Part shown: piece by piece, positions 1-7,788 of the stretch
Numbering within the stretch: position 1 is the first letter of the stretch
Layout of the letters: each line of letters opens with the position of its first letter
DNA from: Planctomycetota bacterium
GTDB lineage: Bacteria > Planctomycetota > UBA1135 > GCA-002686595
Length of the DNA: 55,409 nt
Direction: 5' to 3'
Assembly (NCBI GenBank): GCA_002862085.1
Contig: PKCK01000007.1
Location: 1-55,409, forward strand
Program-made: the position numbers and the translations under genes
The notes under the pieces: generated by a model
Told to the model about the DNA's origin: nothing
The model's input: the letters and a program-made list of their open reading frames with translations, nothing else
Databases searched by the model: none

Positions 1-816
1 CAGGGCCCGCCTCCTCCGGCCAACGACGATTGCTTGGGCGCCATTCCGATTGGGATCGGGGAGACGATCTTCAGCAACGTTGCCGCCTGGGACAGCTTGG
101 TTGACATGGGCTGTGTGCGACAGGGCGAGGCCTCTGACATCTGGTTCAGTTACGAAGCGTCTAGTAACGACCCCGTCATCGTCGATCTGTCTGGTAGCTC
201 ATTCGATACTGGGGTCGTCGTTTGGGTCGGTGAATGTGGGGCGCTCACCGAGGTCGACTGCGATGACGACGGCGGGGCCGGGCTGACCAGCCTTCTGTCC
301 TTCGAGGCCTCCCCTGGCACGACCTACTACATCCAGGTCGGCGGCTGGGCAGGTTCGTCTGGCGAGGGCGTCATCACGCTCAGCGAGGCCATCGTCTCGA
401 TCGTCTGCCCGGGGGTCGTCAACTCAACGGGTGCTCGTGCATTCCTCAAGGCCGAAGGCAGCCTCGCCGTTGCGGACAACGACCTGACCCTTCAGCTGTC
501 GGATCTTCCGCTGAACCAGACCGTCCTCTTCGTGAACTCGCAGGAGACGGAGCTGGTCTCGAACCCGGGCGGCAGCCAGGGCGACCTCTGCATCGGCAGC
601 CTCGCGCTCGGCCGTCACCTGAACGACATCCTCGACTCGGGCGTCACCGGCACGGCGTCGTTGACCCTCGACCTCACCAGCGTCCCGACGGACCTCGGCC
701 GCACCGAGGTGCTCGCGGGCGAGACCTGGTACTGGCAGGCCTGGTACCGCGACGTGGACGGCACAGGCGCGCCGACCTCGAACTTCTCGAGCGCGATCGG
801 CGTGACGTTCAACTGA
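1..816 (+). CDS. Secreted protein, C-terminal part (PPC-like domain plus shared C-terminal module); 5' end outside window
   Basis: The reading frame is open from the first base, so only the last ~271 residues are visible and the start lies before the window. About residues 7-135 form a beta-rich domain with a PANDDC-type opening, paired cysteines, a DVWFSY-like stretch (here DIWFSY) and an AGTTYYIQVGGW-like ending. This resembles PPC (bacterial pre-peptidase C-terminal) domains. The final ~135 residues are a second module with the landmarks CPGVVNSTG, PGGSQGDLCIG, WYWQAWYRDVDG and TSNFSSAIGVTFN. Both modules recur at the end of the next gene (1130-3139), and the last 87 bp are nearly identical there. 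Function is unknown. By analogy with other multi-domain secreted planctomycete proteins, the last module may be a surface-targeting or anchoring domain; this is inference. Confidence 0.85.
   Translation, partial: QGPPPPANDDCLGAIPIGIGETIFSNVAAWDSLVDMGCVRQGEASDIWFSYEASSNDPVIVDLSGSSFDTGVVVWVGECGALTEVDCDDDGGAGLTSLLSFEASPGTTYYIQVGGWAGSSGEGVITLSEAIVSIVCPGVVNSTGARAFLKAEGSLAVADNDLTLQLSDLPLNQTVLFVNSQETELVSNPGGSQGDLCIGSLALGRHLNDILDSGVTGTASLTLDLTSVPTDLGRTEVLAGETWYWQAWYRDVDGTGAPTSNFSSAIGVTFN
730..816 (+). repeat. Direct repeat copy 1: 3' end of the shared C-terminal module
   Basis: These 87 bp, including the stop codon, recur at 3053-3139 with two base differences by eye. The copies are the ends of two adjacent paralogous genes. 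The rest of the C-terminal module is clearly homologous but more diverged, which suggests duplication followed by local gene conversion or strong constraint at the terminus. Confidence 0.85.
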
Positions 817-1129
817 TCATGCCTCTGGCTCGTTCGGCTCAGCGGGCCGGACGAGGGTGAATTCGAGGAGGCCCCGCTCGCCATCGGCGCGCGGGGCCTC
901 CCTCACATCGGTGCGATCGCGTGGAGCGCGTGCTGTCCCCGGGCGTTGCCCTCGACCGCTCCAGAGGGCTCTTGCGTAAAGGAAATTCCCAGGGAGGCGC
1001 AAGCTCCAGCCACGCTCTAACCTCGGTGCGATCCGCTTCCCGTGTCACGGCCGCAAACAGCTCGACCGTGTGCTCGATCGCCGGCTTCACGCGGCGATCG
1101 ATTTATCCGGCTGCCACGTCTTTCTCTCC
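817..1129 (+). other. Intergenic region between two secreted-protein genes
   Basis: This 313-bp gap holds a strong terminator hairpin near its start (867-901). The rest should contain the promoter of the 1130 gene, but no convincing -35/-10 pair was recognised. The GTG/TTG-started frames across it are arginine-rich and show no recognisable domain. Confidence 0.5.
867..901 (+). terminator. Hairpin terminator after the partial secreted-protein gene
   Basis: An 11-bp GC-rich perfect stem (867-877 with 891-901) encloses a second 4-bp stem (879-882 with 886-889) and a 3-base loop. It starts 50 bp after the stop at 816. No U-tract follows, only CCTCACATC, so it may work as a weak intrinsic terminator or as an mRNA-end stabiliser. 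Confidence 0.6.
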
Positions 1130-3139
1130 ATGATGTCTCTCCTCCTTTCCCGCCTCGTCATCGAGCGCTTCAACTCCCGACGGTTACTCGTCCCCGGTCT
1201 CTTCGCGATCGCCGCTTCGATCGGTTCGTCGTCGGCCGCGGCGCAGTCGACCTCGTTCGGCCCGCAGGAGGTGATCACGACCTCCGCGGACGTCGCCTAC
1301 TCCGTGTACGCCACGGACCTCGACGGAGACGGGGACGCCGACGTCCTCTCGGCTTCCCAAAACGACAACAAGATCGCCTGGTACGAGAACCTCGGCGGCG
1401 GTTCCTTCAGCACGCAGCGGGTGATCACGACAGCCGCGAACGGCGCCCGGTCCGTGTACGCCACGGACCTGGACGGAGACGGAGACGCCGACGTCCTCTC
1501 TGCTTCGGACTTCGATAGCAAGATCGCCTGGTACGAGAACTTCGGCAACGGCTCCTTCAGCACGCAGCGGGTGATCACGACCTCCGCGGACGTCGCCTAC
1601 TCCGTGTACGCCACGGACCTCGACGGAGACGGCGACGCCGACGTCCTCTCGGCTTCGGTCTTCGACGACAAGATCGCCTGGTACGAGAATCTCGGCGGCG
1701 GCTCCTTCGGTCCGCAGGAGGTGATCACGACCTCCGCGGACGAGCCCACGTCCGTGTACGCCACGGACCTGGACGGAGACGGCGACGCCGACGTCCTCTC
1801 GACTTCGGCCGGCGACGGCAAGATCGCCTGGTACGAGAACCTAGGCGGCGGCTCTTTCGGCCCGCAGCAGGTGATCACGAACTTTGCCTACGACCCCAGG
1901 TCCGTGTACGCCACGGACCTGGACGGGGACGGCGACGCCGACGTCCTCTCGTCTTCGGCCGGCGACGTTGGCGGTTCTTGCTTCAGCTGCTCTGGCGGGA
2001 TCGCCTGGTACGAGAACCTCGGCGGCGGCTCCTTCGGGCCGCGGCAGTGGATCGCAACAGCTGCGGCCGGCGCTAATTCCGGCGCTTCTTCCGCGTACGC
2101 CACGGACCTGGACGGAGACGGCGACGCCGACGTCCTCTCGGCGTCCATGAGCGACGACAAGATCGCCTGGTACGAGAACCGGGGCGGCGGCTCCTTCGGC
2201 GTGCAACAGGTGCTCACGACCTCCGCAGACGGCGCTAGGTCCGTGTACGCCACGGACCTGGACGGAGACGGCGACGCCGACGTCCTCTCGGCTTCTCTTT
2301 TCGACGACAAGATCGCGTGGTACGAGAACGGCCTCGTCCCCGCGAACGACGACTGCTCGGATGCTACCTCGATCGGGATCGGGCAGACGATCTTCAGCAA
2401 CGTGGGCGCCAGGGACAGCGGCGTTGATACGGGCTGCGTCTTTGCTGGTGAAGAATCGGACGTGTGGTTCAGCTACACGGCCTCGAGTGACAGCCCTCTG
2501 ACGATCGATCTGTCTGGCAGTTCGTTCGACACTGGAGCAGCTGTGTGGACCGGTGAATGCGGCGCGCTCACCCAGGTCGGCTGCAATGACGACGGCGGAG
2601 ACGGGTTGACCAGCCGCCTGTCCTTCACGCCAGCTGCCGGCACGACCTACTACCTCCAGGTCGGCGGCTGGAACGGTGCCTCTGGCGACGGGGTCATCAC
2701 GATCAGAGAGGGGATCATCGTCGAAGTCTGCCCTGGCAACTCCAACTCCACGGGTGTCGGGGCGCTCCTCGAAGCCACTGGAAGCCCTTCGGTCGCTCTG
2801 AACAACCTCACGCTGACGGTGACGGACTTGCCGCTGAACCAGGGCGTTCTCCTCGTGAACTCGCCGGAGAAGATCTTCGTCGCGAACCCCAACGGGAGCC
2901 AGGGCAACCTCTGCATCTACAGCAGCGACCTCGGGCGTCACGTGAACGACATCCTGAGCTCCGGCGCCACCGGCACCGCGTCACTGGTGCTGGACCTGAC
3001 CAGCATTCCGACCGCGAACGGCCTGACGAGCGTCATCGCCGGCGAGACGCGCTACTGGCAGGCCTGGTACCGCGACGTGGACGGCACAGGCTCGGCGACC
3101 TCGAACTTCTCGAGCGCGATCGGCGTGACGTTCAACTGA
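1130..3139 (+). CDS. Secreted FG-GAP/VCBS seven-repeat beta-propeller protein with PPC-like and shared C-terminal modules
   Basis: The 669-residue product starts at ATG 1130, which gives a signal peptide: basic start, hydrophobic core near residues 20-35 and an AAAQS cleavage region. Residues ~48-400 hold seven near-identical ~50-residue repeats, each with a YATDLDGDGDADVLS core (an Asp-rich calcium-binding loop of FG-GAP/VCBS type) and a KIAWYEN strand. Seven copies fit one seven-bladed propeller. The fifth repeat carries a Cys/Gly-rich insertion (GGSCFSCSGG). Residues ~404-530 are a PPC-like domain, and ~531-669 are the same C-terminal module as in the upstream gene. It is expected to be extracellular or surface-attached. 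The ligand is unknown; adhesion or matrix roles are common for such repeats. Confidence 0.88.
   Translation: MMSLLLSRLVIERFNSRRLLVPGLFAIAASIGSSSAAAQSTSFGPQEVITTSADVAYSVYATDLDGDGDADVLSASQNDNKIAWYENLGGGSFSTQRVITTAANGARSVYATDLDGDGDADVLSASDFDSKIAWYENFGNGSFSTQRVITTSADVAYSVYATDLDGDGDADVLSASVFDDKIAWYENLGGGSFGPQEVITTSADEPTSVYATDLDGDGDADVLSTSAGDGKIAWYENLGGGSFGPQQVITNFAYDPRSVYATDLDGDGDADVLSSSAGDVGGSCFSCSGGIAWYENLGGGSFGPRQWIATAAAGANSGASSAYATDLDGDGDADVLSASMSDDKIAWYENRGGGSFGVQQVLTTSADGARSVYATDLDGDGDADVLSASLFDDKIAWYENGLVPANDDCSDATSIGIGQTIFSNVGARDSGVDTGCVFAGEESDVWFSYTASSDSPLTIDLSGSSFDTGAAVWTGECGALTQVGCNDDGGDGLTSRLSFTPAAGTTYYLQVGGWNGASGDGVITIREGIIVEVCPGNSNSTGVGALLEATGSPSVALNNLTLTVTDLPLNQGVLLVNSPEKIFVANPNGSQGNLCIYSSDLGRHVNDILSSGATGTASLVLDLTSIPTANGLTSVIAGETRYWQAWYRDVDGTGSATSNFSSAIGVTFN
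1271..2331 (+). repeat. Seven tandem ~150-bp repeats encoding propeller blades
   Basis: Units begin at about 1271, 1421, 1571, 1721, 1871, 2048 and 2210. Most are exactly 150 bp; the fifth is longer because of a 27-bp insertion. The stretch coding for the aspartate-rich loop is almost identical in all copies at the DNA level, while bases around residue positions 5-10 of each unit differ. Such repeats can expand or contract by recombination and are prone to assembly error. Confidence 0.9.
3053..3139 (+). repeat. Direct repeat copy 2: 3' end of the shared C-terminal module
   Basis: Partner of 730-816, with two base differences over 87 bp. Confidence 0.85.
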
Positions 3140-3477
3140 TGGTCGCTGCCGTTCACCTGGCCGGCGCGGTCGGGTGAGCGGGAAGGCCAGCAGGCCTCGC
3201 GCGTCGTCGACGCGCGGGGTCCTGCCGTTCCGTCGCCGCGGTCGGGGTGCCGGCCCTCCCGGAACCCGGAGCGCGCAAGCGCGACCGCCTCGCCCTCGAC
3301 GAGGGCCGAGGGCGCCTCTGCGAAGGCGTCCTGTCCGAGCGGGGCGGCGAGGCGTGAGGCGGCCGCGGCGAGGGCGGCGCCGGTCACGAGCCGGGTCGGG
3401 CTGGCGAGCACGATGGCGCCTCGCCGGTCGCGGCCGCATGATGGGGAAGACGTCCGATCTCCCGGCGTCCCACCCGC
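3140..3477 (+). other. Intergenic region upstream of the metalloprotease gene
   Basis: This 338-bp gap holds a terminator-like hairpin at 3190-3225. The remaining ~250 bp show no convincing gene on either strand; the overlapping frames are arginine/proline-rich shadows. It presumably includes the promoter of the 3478 gene. Confidence 0.5.
3190..3225 (+). terminator. Hairpin terminator after the FG-GAP protein gene
   Basis: A long GC-rich hairpin lies 50 bp after the stop at 3139. Its arms GCAGG-CC-CGCGCGTC and GACGCGCG-GG-CCTGC pair with one mismatch and one bulge. Distance and shape match the hairpin after the upstream paralogue. No clear U-tract follows. Confidence 0.55.
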
Positions 3478-4752
3478 ATGCACGCCCCGCGTCAACCCGC
3501 TCCGCTCCAGCGCTCCCGCGGCGGGGCGACGGTCGCCTGGCTCCTCGCGCTCGCGCTGGTCTGTGCAGGGGGGCTCGCGTTCCTCGCCGGCGGCTTCGAC
3601 GCGCTCCTGCGGAGCGATCCCGTCGCCGAGGAGGCGGAAGCGGACGACGTCCTCGCGACGGAGCCGAGGCCAGCCGCGCGCGCCGTGGGGGAGCCAGCAC
3701 CTTCCCAGGGCCCCGGCGCCGCCGCGCCCGCTGACGGGGGATCCCCTTCGAGCGATCCGGTTCACAGGAACAACCGCGCGGTGGAGCTGCTGGAAGGCGG
3801 CGAACTCGACGAGGCCATCGAGCTCTTCGAGCAGGTCGTCTCCGAGGCGCCGGAGAACGAGACCTACAGGGCCAACCTGCGGAACGCGCTCCTGCGCCGC
3901 GCGAACGAGCTCACGGGGAGCGACCCCGACGCGGCGGCGACCGACTACGAGCGCGCCCTGGAGCTCGCCGCGGACGACGCGACCCGCGAGCGCATCGCGG
4001 GCTCGCGCGACCGCGCGAGGGCGATCGCGTCCGAGGAGAAGGACTTCGTCGTGGAGTCGACGCTGCACTTCACCTTCCGCTTCGACGGCGCGCGCGAGGA
4101 GATCATCGGCGGCGTGGACGAGCTGAAGGTCATCCTCGAGGCGGCGTACCAGGAGTACGGCGAGATCTTCCGCAGGCGACCGGTGGAGGAGGGTGAGCCG
4201 CGCATCGAGGTGGTCCTCTACCGCTCGGAGGGCTTCAACGCGGTGACGGGCCTCGGCGACTGGGCCGGGGGCGTCTTCGACGGGACGATCCGCGTCCCCG
4301 CCGACGACCTCCGCGACCGGGCGCGCGTGCTGCGCCTCCGCTCGGTGCTGCGCCACGAGGTCGCCCACGCCTTCACCGCCTCGATCGGCGGCAAGGAGGT
4401 GCCCGCATGGCTCAACGAGGGAGTCGCGCAGTGGCTGGAGGATCCGGGCGCCACCTCGGGCAAGGTCCGCCTCGCGCGCGGCCGCCTGGGCGCGGCGGGG
4501 CAGCCCCTGTTCCCGCTCTCCGAGCTCCAGGGCACCCTCGCGCGCTGGCAGGACAGGGCGCGGATCTCGCGCGCCTACGACCAGGCCCTCGCGTTCACGG
4601 ACTACCTGGTGCAGACCTACGGCAGCGACCTCGTCTTCGAGATGGTGGCGGCCTGCGACTCCGGTGGCGCCAGCGGCGCGGCGGAGCGCTTCAGGGGGGC
4701 GCTCCTCGTGGATCTCGACGTCGTCCTGGGGGATTTCCGCGACGGCCTTTGA
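3478..4752 (+). CDS. Membrane-anchored TPR protein with gluzincin metalloprotease domain (peptidase MA-like)
   Basis: The 424-residue product has an N-terminal membrane anchor (about residues 19-41, a run of Ala/Leu/Val) and an acidic, proline-rich linker. TPR-like helices follow at ~95-190 (for example NRAVELLEGGELDEAIELFEQ). The C-terminal half is a zinc metalloprotease: HEVAH at 293-297 gives the HExxH motif, and NEGVAQW supplies a third ligand Glu314, the spacing expected of gluzincins. The catalytic domain probably faces the periplasm. Similar proteins are annotated as peptidase MA family or DUF1570-like. Substrate unknown. It is flanked by terminator 3190-3225 and the independent cytochrome operon, so it is probably monocistronic. 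Confidence 0.85.
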   Translation: MHAPRQPAPLQRSRGGATVAWLLALALVCAGGLAFLAGGFDALLRSDPVAEEAEADDVLATEPRPAARAVGEPAPSQGPGAAAPADGGSPSSDPVHRNNRAVELLEGGELDEAIELFEQVVSEAPENETYRANLRNALLRRANELTGSDPDAAATDYERALELAADDATRERIAGSRDRARAIASEEKDFVVESTLHFTFRFDGAREEIIGGVDELKVILEAAYQEYGEIFRRRPVEEGEPRIEVVLYRSEGFNAVTGLGDWAGGVFDGTIRVPADDLRDRARVLRLRSVLRHEVAHAFTASIGGKEVPAWLNEGVAQWLEDPGATSGKVRLARGRLGAAGQPLFPLSELQGTLARWQDRARISRAYDQALAFTDYLVQTYGSDLVFEMVAACDSGGASGAAERFRGALLVDLDVVLGDFRDGL

Positions 4753-4837
4753 GGAAGAGTGGGCGGTCGTGCCGCAGGCGCGTGTCGCGAATCGATCGGA
4801 GCATCGGGCAGGAAGGTGCGAACGGGCTCCCGTCTGC

Positions 4838-4843
4838 TAGGTT
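4838..4843 (+). promoter_or_regulatory. Possible -10 element (TAGGTT) giving a near-leaderless transcript
   Basis: TGC-TAGGTT lies 8 bp before the ATG at 4852. If used as an extended -10 box, transcription would begin within a few bases of the start codon. There is no clear -35. A similar arrangement is seen before the minus-strand gene starting at 49149. Confidence 0.3.
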
Positions 4844-4851
4844 GAGGCACG

Positions 4852-7788
4852 ATGAGGCGCTCCCTTCTCCTCCCCCTGGTCCTGGCCCTCCCCACGCTCG
4901 AGCCCGCGCACGCGGGCACGGGAGACACCTTCGCCGACGCCCGCGAGGTGATCGAGCGTCGCTGCCTCTCCTGCCACGGCGGCGACCACCGCGAGAGCGG
5001 GCTCTCCTTCGCCACGGCGGAGACCTTCGCGCTCGGCGGCTCACGCGGCCCCGCGGTGCGGGCGGACGATCCGGCGAGGAGTCGCCTGCTGGAGGTCGTC
5101 TCCTACCGCGATCCGTCGCTGGCCATGCCGCCCCAGGGCGTGCTGCCCGAGGACGAGCGGGCCGCGCTGGAGCGCTGGGTCACCGCGGGCGCGCCGTGGC
5201 CCGAGGGGGACGAAGGCCGGCTGGCCGATCCCGACGCTCACCCGCTCGAGGTGGACGGGCCGCGGGAGGTCTCGGCCTGGTGGGCCTACGACCCCCTCGT
5301 CCGGCCGCCGCTCCCGCCCGGCGACGCGGAGCACCCCCTCGACCGACACGTCGAAGCGCGCCTCGCGGCGGAGGGGCTGGAGCGCGCCGGCCGCGCCCGT
5401 CCCGAGACCCTGCTGCGCCGCGCCAGCTTCAAGCTGACGGGGCTGCCGCCGAGCGCTGCGCTCCGCGACCGCTTCCTCGGCGCGGTCGCGCGCGACGGGT
5501 TCGACGCGGCCTGGGCGGCGCTGCTCGACGAGCTCCTGGAGGACCCGCAGTACGGCGTGGCGCAGGCCCGCCGGTGGCTGGACCTCGTCCGCTACGCCGA
5601 GACGAACGGCTACGAGCGGGACAACCCCAAGCTCAACGTCTGGCGCTACCGCGACTGGGTGGTGCGGGCCTTCAACCAGGACCTGCCCTACGACGAGTTC
5701 GCGTCCCTGCAGCTGGCGGGCGACGAGCTGGTCGAGGAGCTCGAGGACCCCGCCGATCGCGCGGACGCGCTGCTCGCGACCGGCGTCCACCGCCTCGGCG
5801 TGTGGGACGACGAGCCGGTCGATCGCGGCCAGGCCCGCTCGGACGAGCGCGCGGACATCGTCGACACGTTCAGCGTCGCGCTCTTCGGCACGACCATGGG
5901 GTGCGCTCGCTGCCACGACCACAAGGCGGACCCGGTCACGCAGCGCGAGTACTTCGAGCTGACGGCGCACTTCCGCGGGCTCGAGGGCCAGAACTACTCG
6001 AGCCACCGCCCGGTGGCGGATCCGCCCGGGCCCGGCATGATCACCATCCGCGAGCGCGACGCGCGGCGGGCGGAGCTCGACGCGCGGCTCGCGGCCGCGC
6101 TCGACGCGCTGCCGCCGGACGCGCCGACGCCCTCGCCAGAAGGTGAAGTGCTCATCCCGGACGCCCGGGGCGGCGCGCCGGTGACGTGGCGGCTCGCGCG
6201 CCGCGGGCCGTTCGACGGCTGGGCCGCGCCCGGGTTCGACGACTCGGACTGGGAGGAGGGCCCCGCCGGGTTCGGGCGCAAGGGCACGCCCGCGTCGGTC
6301 GTCGGGACCGACTGGCACCAGAAGCACATCCTCCTCCGCACGACGTTCCAGCTCGACCGGATCCCGGCGGCCCTGCGTCTCTCGCTCCACCACGACGACG
6401 ACGTGCGCGTCTTCATCAACGGCGTGCCGGTGATGGAACGCGAGGGCTACATCGTCGAGTACATGACCGTCCAGCTCGGCCCGAGCGCCCTCGACGCCCT
6501 GGTCGTCGGCCGGAACGTGATCGCGGTCCAGTGCGAGCAGGACTTCGGAGGTCAGTACATCGACGTCGGCCTCGACACCGGGTTCGACCCGGACGCGGAG
6601 GGGGCGCCGTGGGCGTGGGCCCACGAGGTGATCGTCTCCGGCGCCGACGAGGACGGCGCCTTCCGGGGCCTCGTCGACGAGAAGAAGACGCTCGAGGACA
6701 CCCCGATCGCCGAGCCCTACCCCGCGCAGATCGCCTTCGAGGGCGGGCCGCGGCCGGGCCAGCAGCACGTGGAGCTCCGCGGGAGCGTCCACGCCCTCGG
6801 CGAGCCGGTCGAGCCGGCGCTGCCGGCGGCCTGGACCGCGGGGAGCGCGCCGGACAGCGCGCCCTATTCCCCGGCGGGCGTGCGCGACTCCGGGCGCTCC
6901 AGCGGCCGCCGCTCGGCGCTCGCCGCCTGGGCCTTCGACGGCGGCCGCCACGTGACCGCGCGGGTCGAGGCGAACCGCCTGTTCCAGTGGCTCTTCGGCC
7001 GCGGCCTCTGCCGCACGCCCGGCGACTTCGGCCGCCTCGGAGAGCGCCCCACCCACCCCGAGCTGCTCGACGAGCTGAGCCTCGGCCTCGTCGAGCGCGG
7101 CTGGTCGCGCAAGGAGTGGCTGCGGTGGGTGATGTCGAGCGAGGCCTTCCTCGCCTCCTCCAGCGGACCGGCGGCGTCCTTCGCCGCGGACCCGCGCAAC
7201 GACCTGCTCTGGCGCTTCGACCCCGCCCGCCTCTCCGCGGAGGAGTTCCGCGACGCCGCGCTGGCCGCGAGCGGCGAGCTGAACACCCGGCTCGAGGGGC
7301 CCTGGATCTTCCCGCCCATGGCGGCCGAGGTCCGGGCGACGGCCTCGCGCCCGAACGCCGCCTGGGGTCGCTCCTCGCCCGAGGACGCGGCGCGCCGGAG
7401 CCTCTACGTGCACGTCAAGCGGAGCCTCCGCGAGCCGCTGCTGGCGGTGCTCGATCAGCCCGACCCCGACCTGCCCTGCTCGTCGCGCTTCTTGACCAAC
7501 GTCCCGACCCAGGCCCTCCTGACCCTCAACGGGGACTTCGCGCAGCGCCGCGCGAGGACCCTGGCGGCGAAGGTGATGGGGGAGCTCGGCGAGGACGCCG
7601 CGCTCGACGAGCTCGCCGAGGGCTGCGTCGAAGGCGCCCTCGCGCGGCCCGCCGGCGCCGAGGAGGTGAGCCGCGCTCGCGCGCTCCTCGCCTCGCTCCA
7701 GCGCGACCACGGCCTCGATCGCGCGGGCGCCCTCGCCCTCTTCTGCCTCGGCCTCTTCAATCGCAACGAGTTCCTCTGGATCGACTGA
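4852..7788 (+). CDS. Planctomycete cytochrome c (PSCyt1) / DUF1549 / DUF1553 secreted protein
   Basis: The 978-residue product has a signal peptide (1-21) and a haem-binding CLSCH motif at 38-42, the start of a planctomycete-type cytochrome c domain. DUF1549 follows at about 160-360, with a second CARCH motif at 351-355 inside CARCHDHKADPVTQREYF. DUF1553 occupies roughly 640-970, including the FLTNVPTQALLTLNGDF region typical of the family. Between them, near 440-590, lies an extra beta-sandwich-like segment (FDDSDWEEGPAGFG... HHDDDVRVFINGVPV). These proteins are very numerous in Planctomycetota but their substrate is not established; links to degradation of complex polymers have been proposed. 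The stop overlaps the next ATG (TGATG), so the two genes are translationally coupled. Confidence 0.93.
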   Translation: MRRSLLLPLVLALPTLEPAHAGTGDTFADAREVIERRCLSCHGGDHRESGLSFATAETFALGGSRGPAVRADDPARSRLLEVVSYRDPSLAMPPQGVLPEDERAALERWVTAGAPWPEGDEGRLADPDAHPLEVDGPREVSAWWAYDPLVRPPLPPGDAEHPLDRHVEARLAAEGLERAGRARPETLLRRASFKLTGLPPSAALRDRFLGAVARDGFDAAWAALLDELLEDPQYGVAQARRWLDLVRYAETNGYERDNPKLNVWRYRDWVVRAFNQDLPYDEFASLQLAGDELVEELEDPADRADALLATGVHRLGVWDDEPVDRGQARSDERADIVDTFSVALFGTTMGCARCHDHKADPVTQREYFELTAHFRGLEGQNYSSHRPVADPPGPGMITIRERDARRAELDARLAAALDALPPDAPTPSPEGEVLIPDARGGAPVTWRLARRGPFDGWAAPGFDDSDWEEGPAGFGRKGTPASVVGTDWHQKHILLRTTFQLDRIPAALRLSLHHDDDVRVFINGVPVMEREGYIVEYMTVQLGPSALDALVVGRNVIAVQCEQDFGGQYIDVGLDTGFDPDAEGAPWAWAHEVIVSGADEDGAFRGLVDEKKTLEDTPIAEPYPAQIAFEGGPRPGQQHVELRGSVHALGEPVEPALPAAWTAGSAPDSAPYSPAGVRDSGRSSGRRSALAAWAFDGGRHVTARVEANRLFQWLFGRGLCRTPGDFGRLGERPTHPELLDELSLGLVERGWSRKEWLRWVMSSEAFLASSSGPAASFAADPRNDLLWRFDPARLSAEEFRDAALAASGELNTRLEGPWIFPPMAAEVRATASRPNAAWGRSSPEDAARRSLYVHVKRSLREPLLAVLDQPDPDLPCSSRFLTNVPTQALLTLNGDFAQRRARTLAAKVMGELGEDAALDELAEGCVEGALARPAGAEEVSRARALLASLQRDHGLDRAGALALFCLGLFNRNEFLWID

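Noticed and set aside
1271..2331. Regular repeats considered as a CRISPR array
   Set aside because: Unit length of 150 bp with continuous open reading frame and Asp-rich protein repeats; no short repeats with unique spacers.
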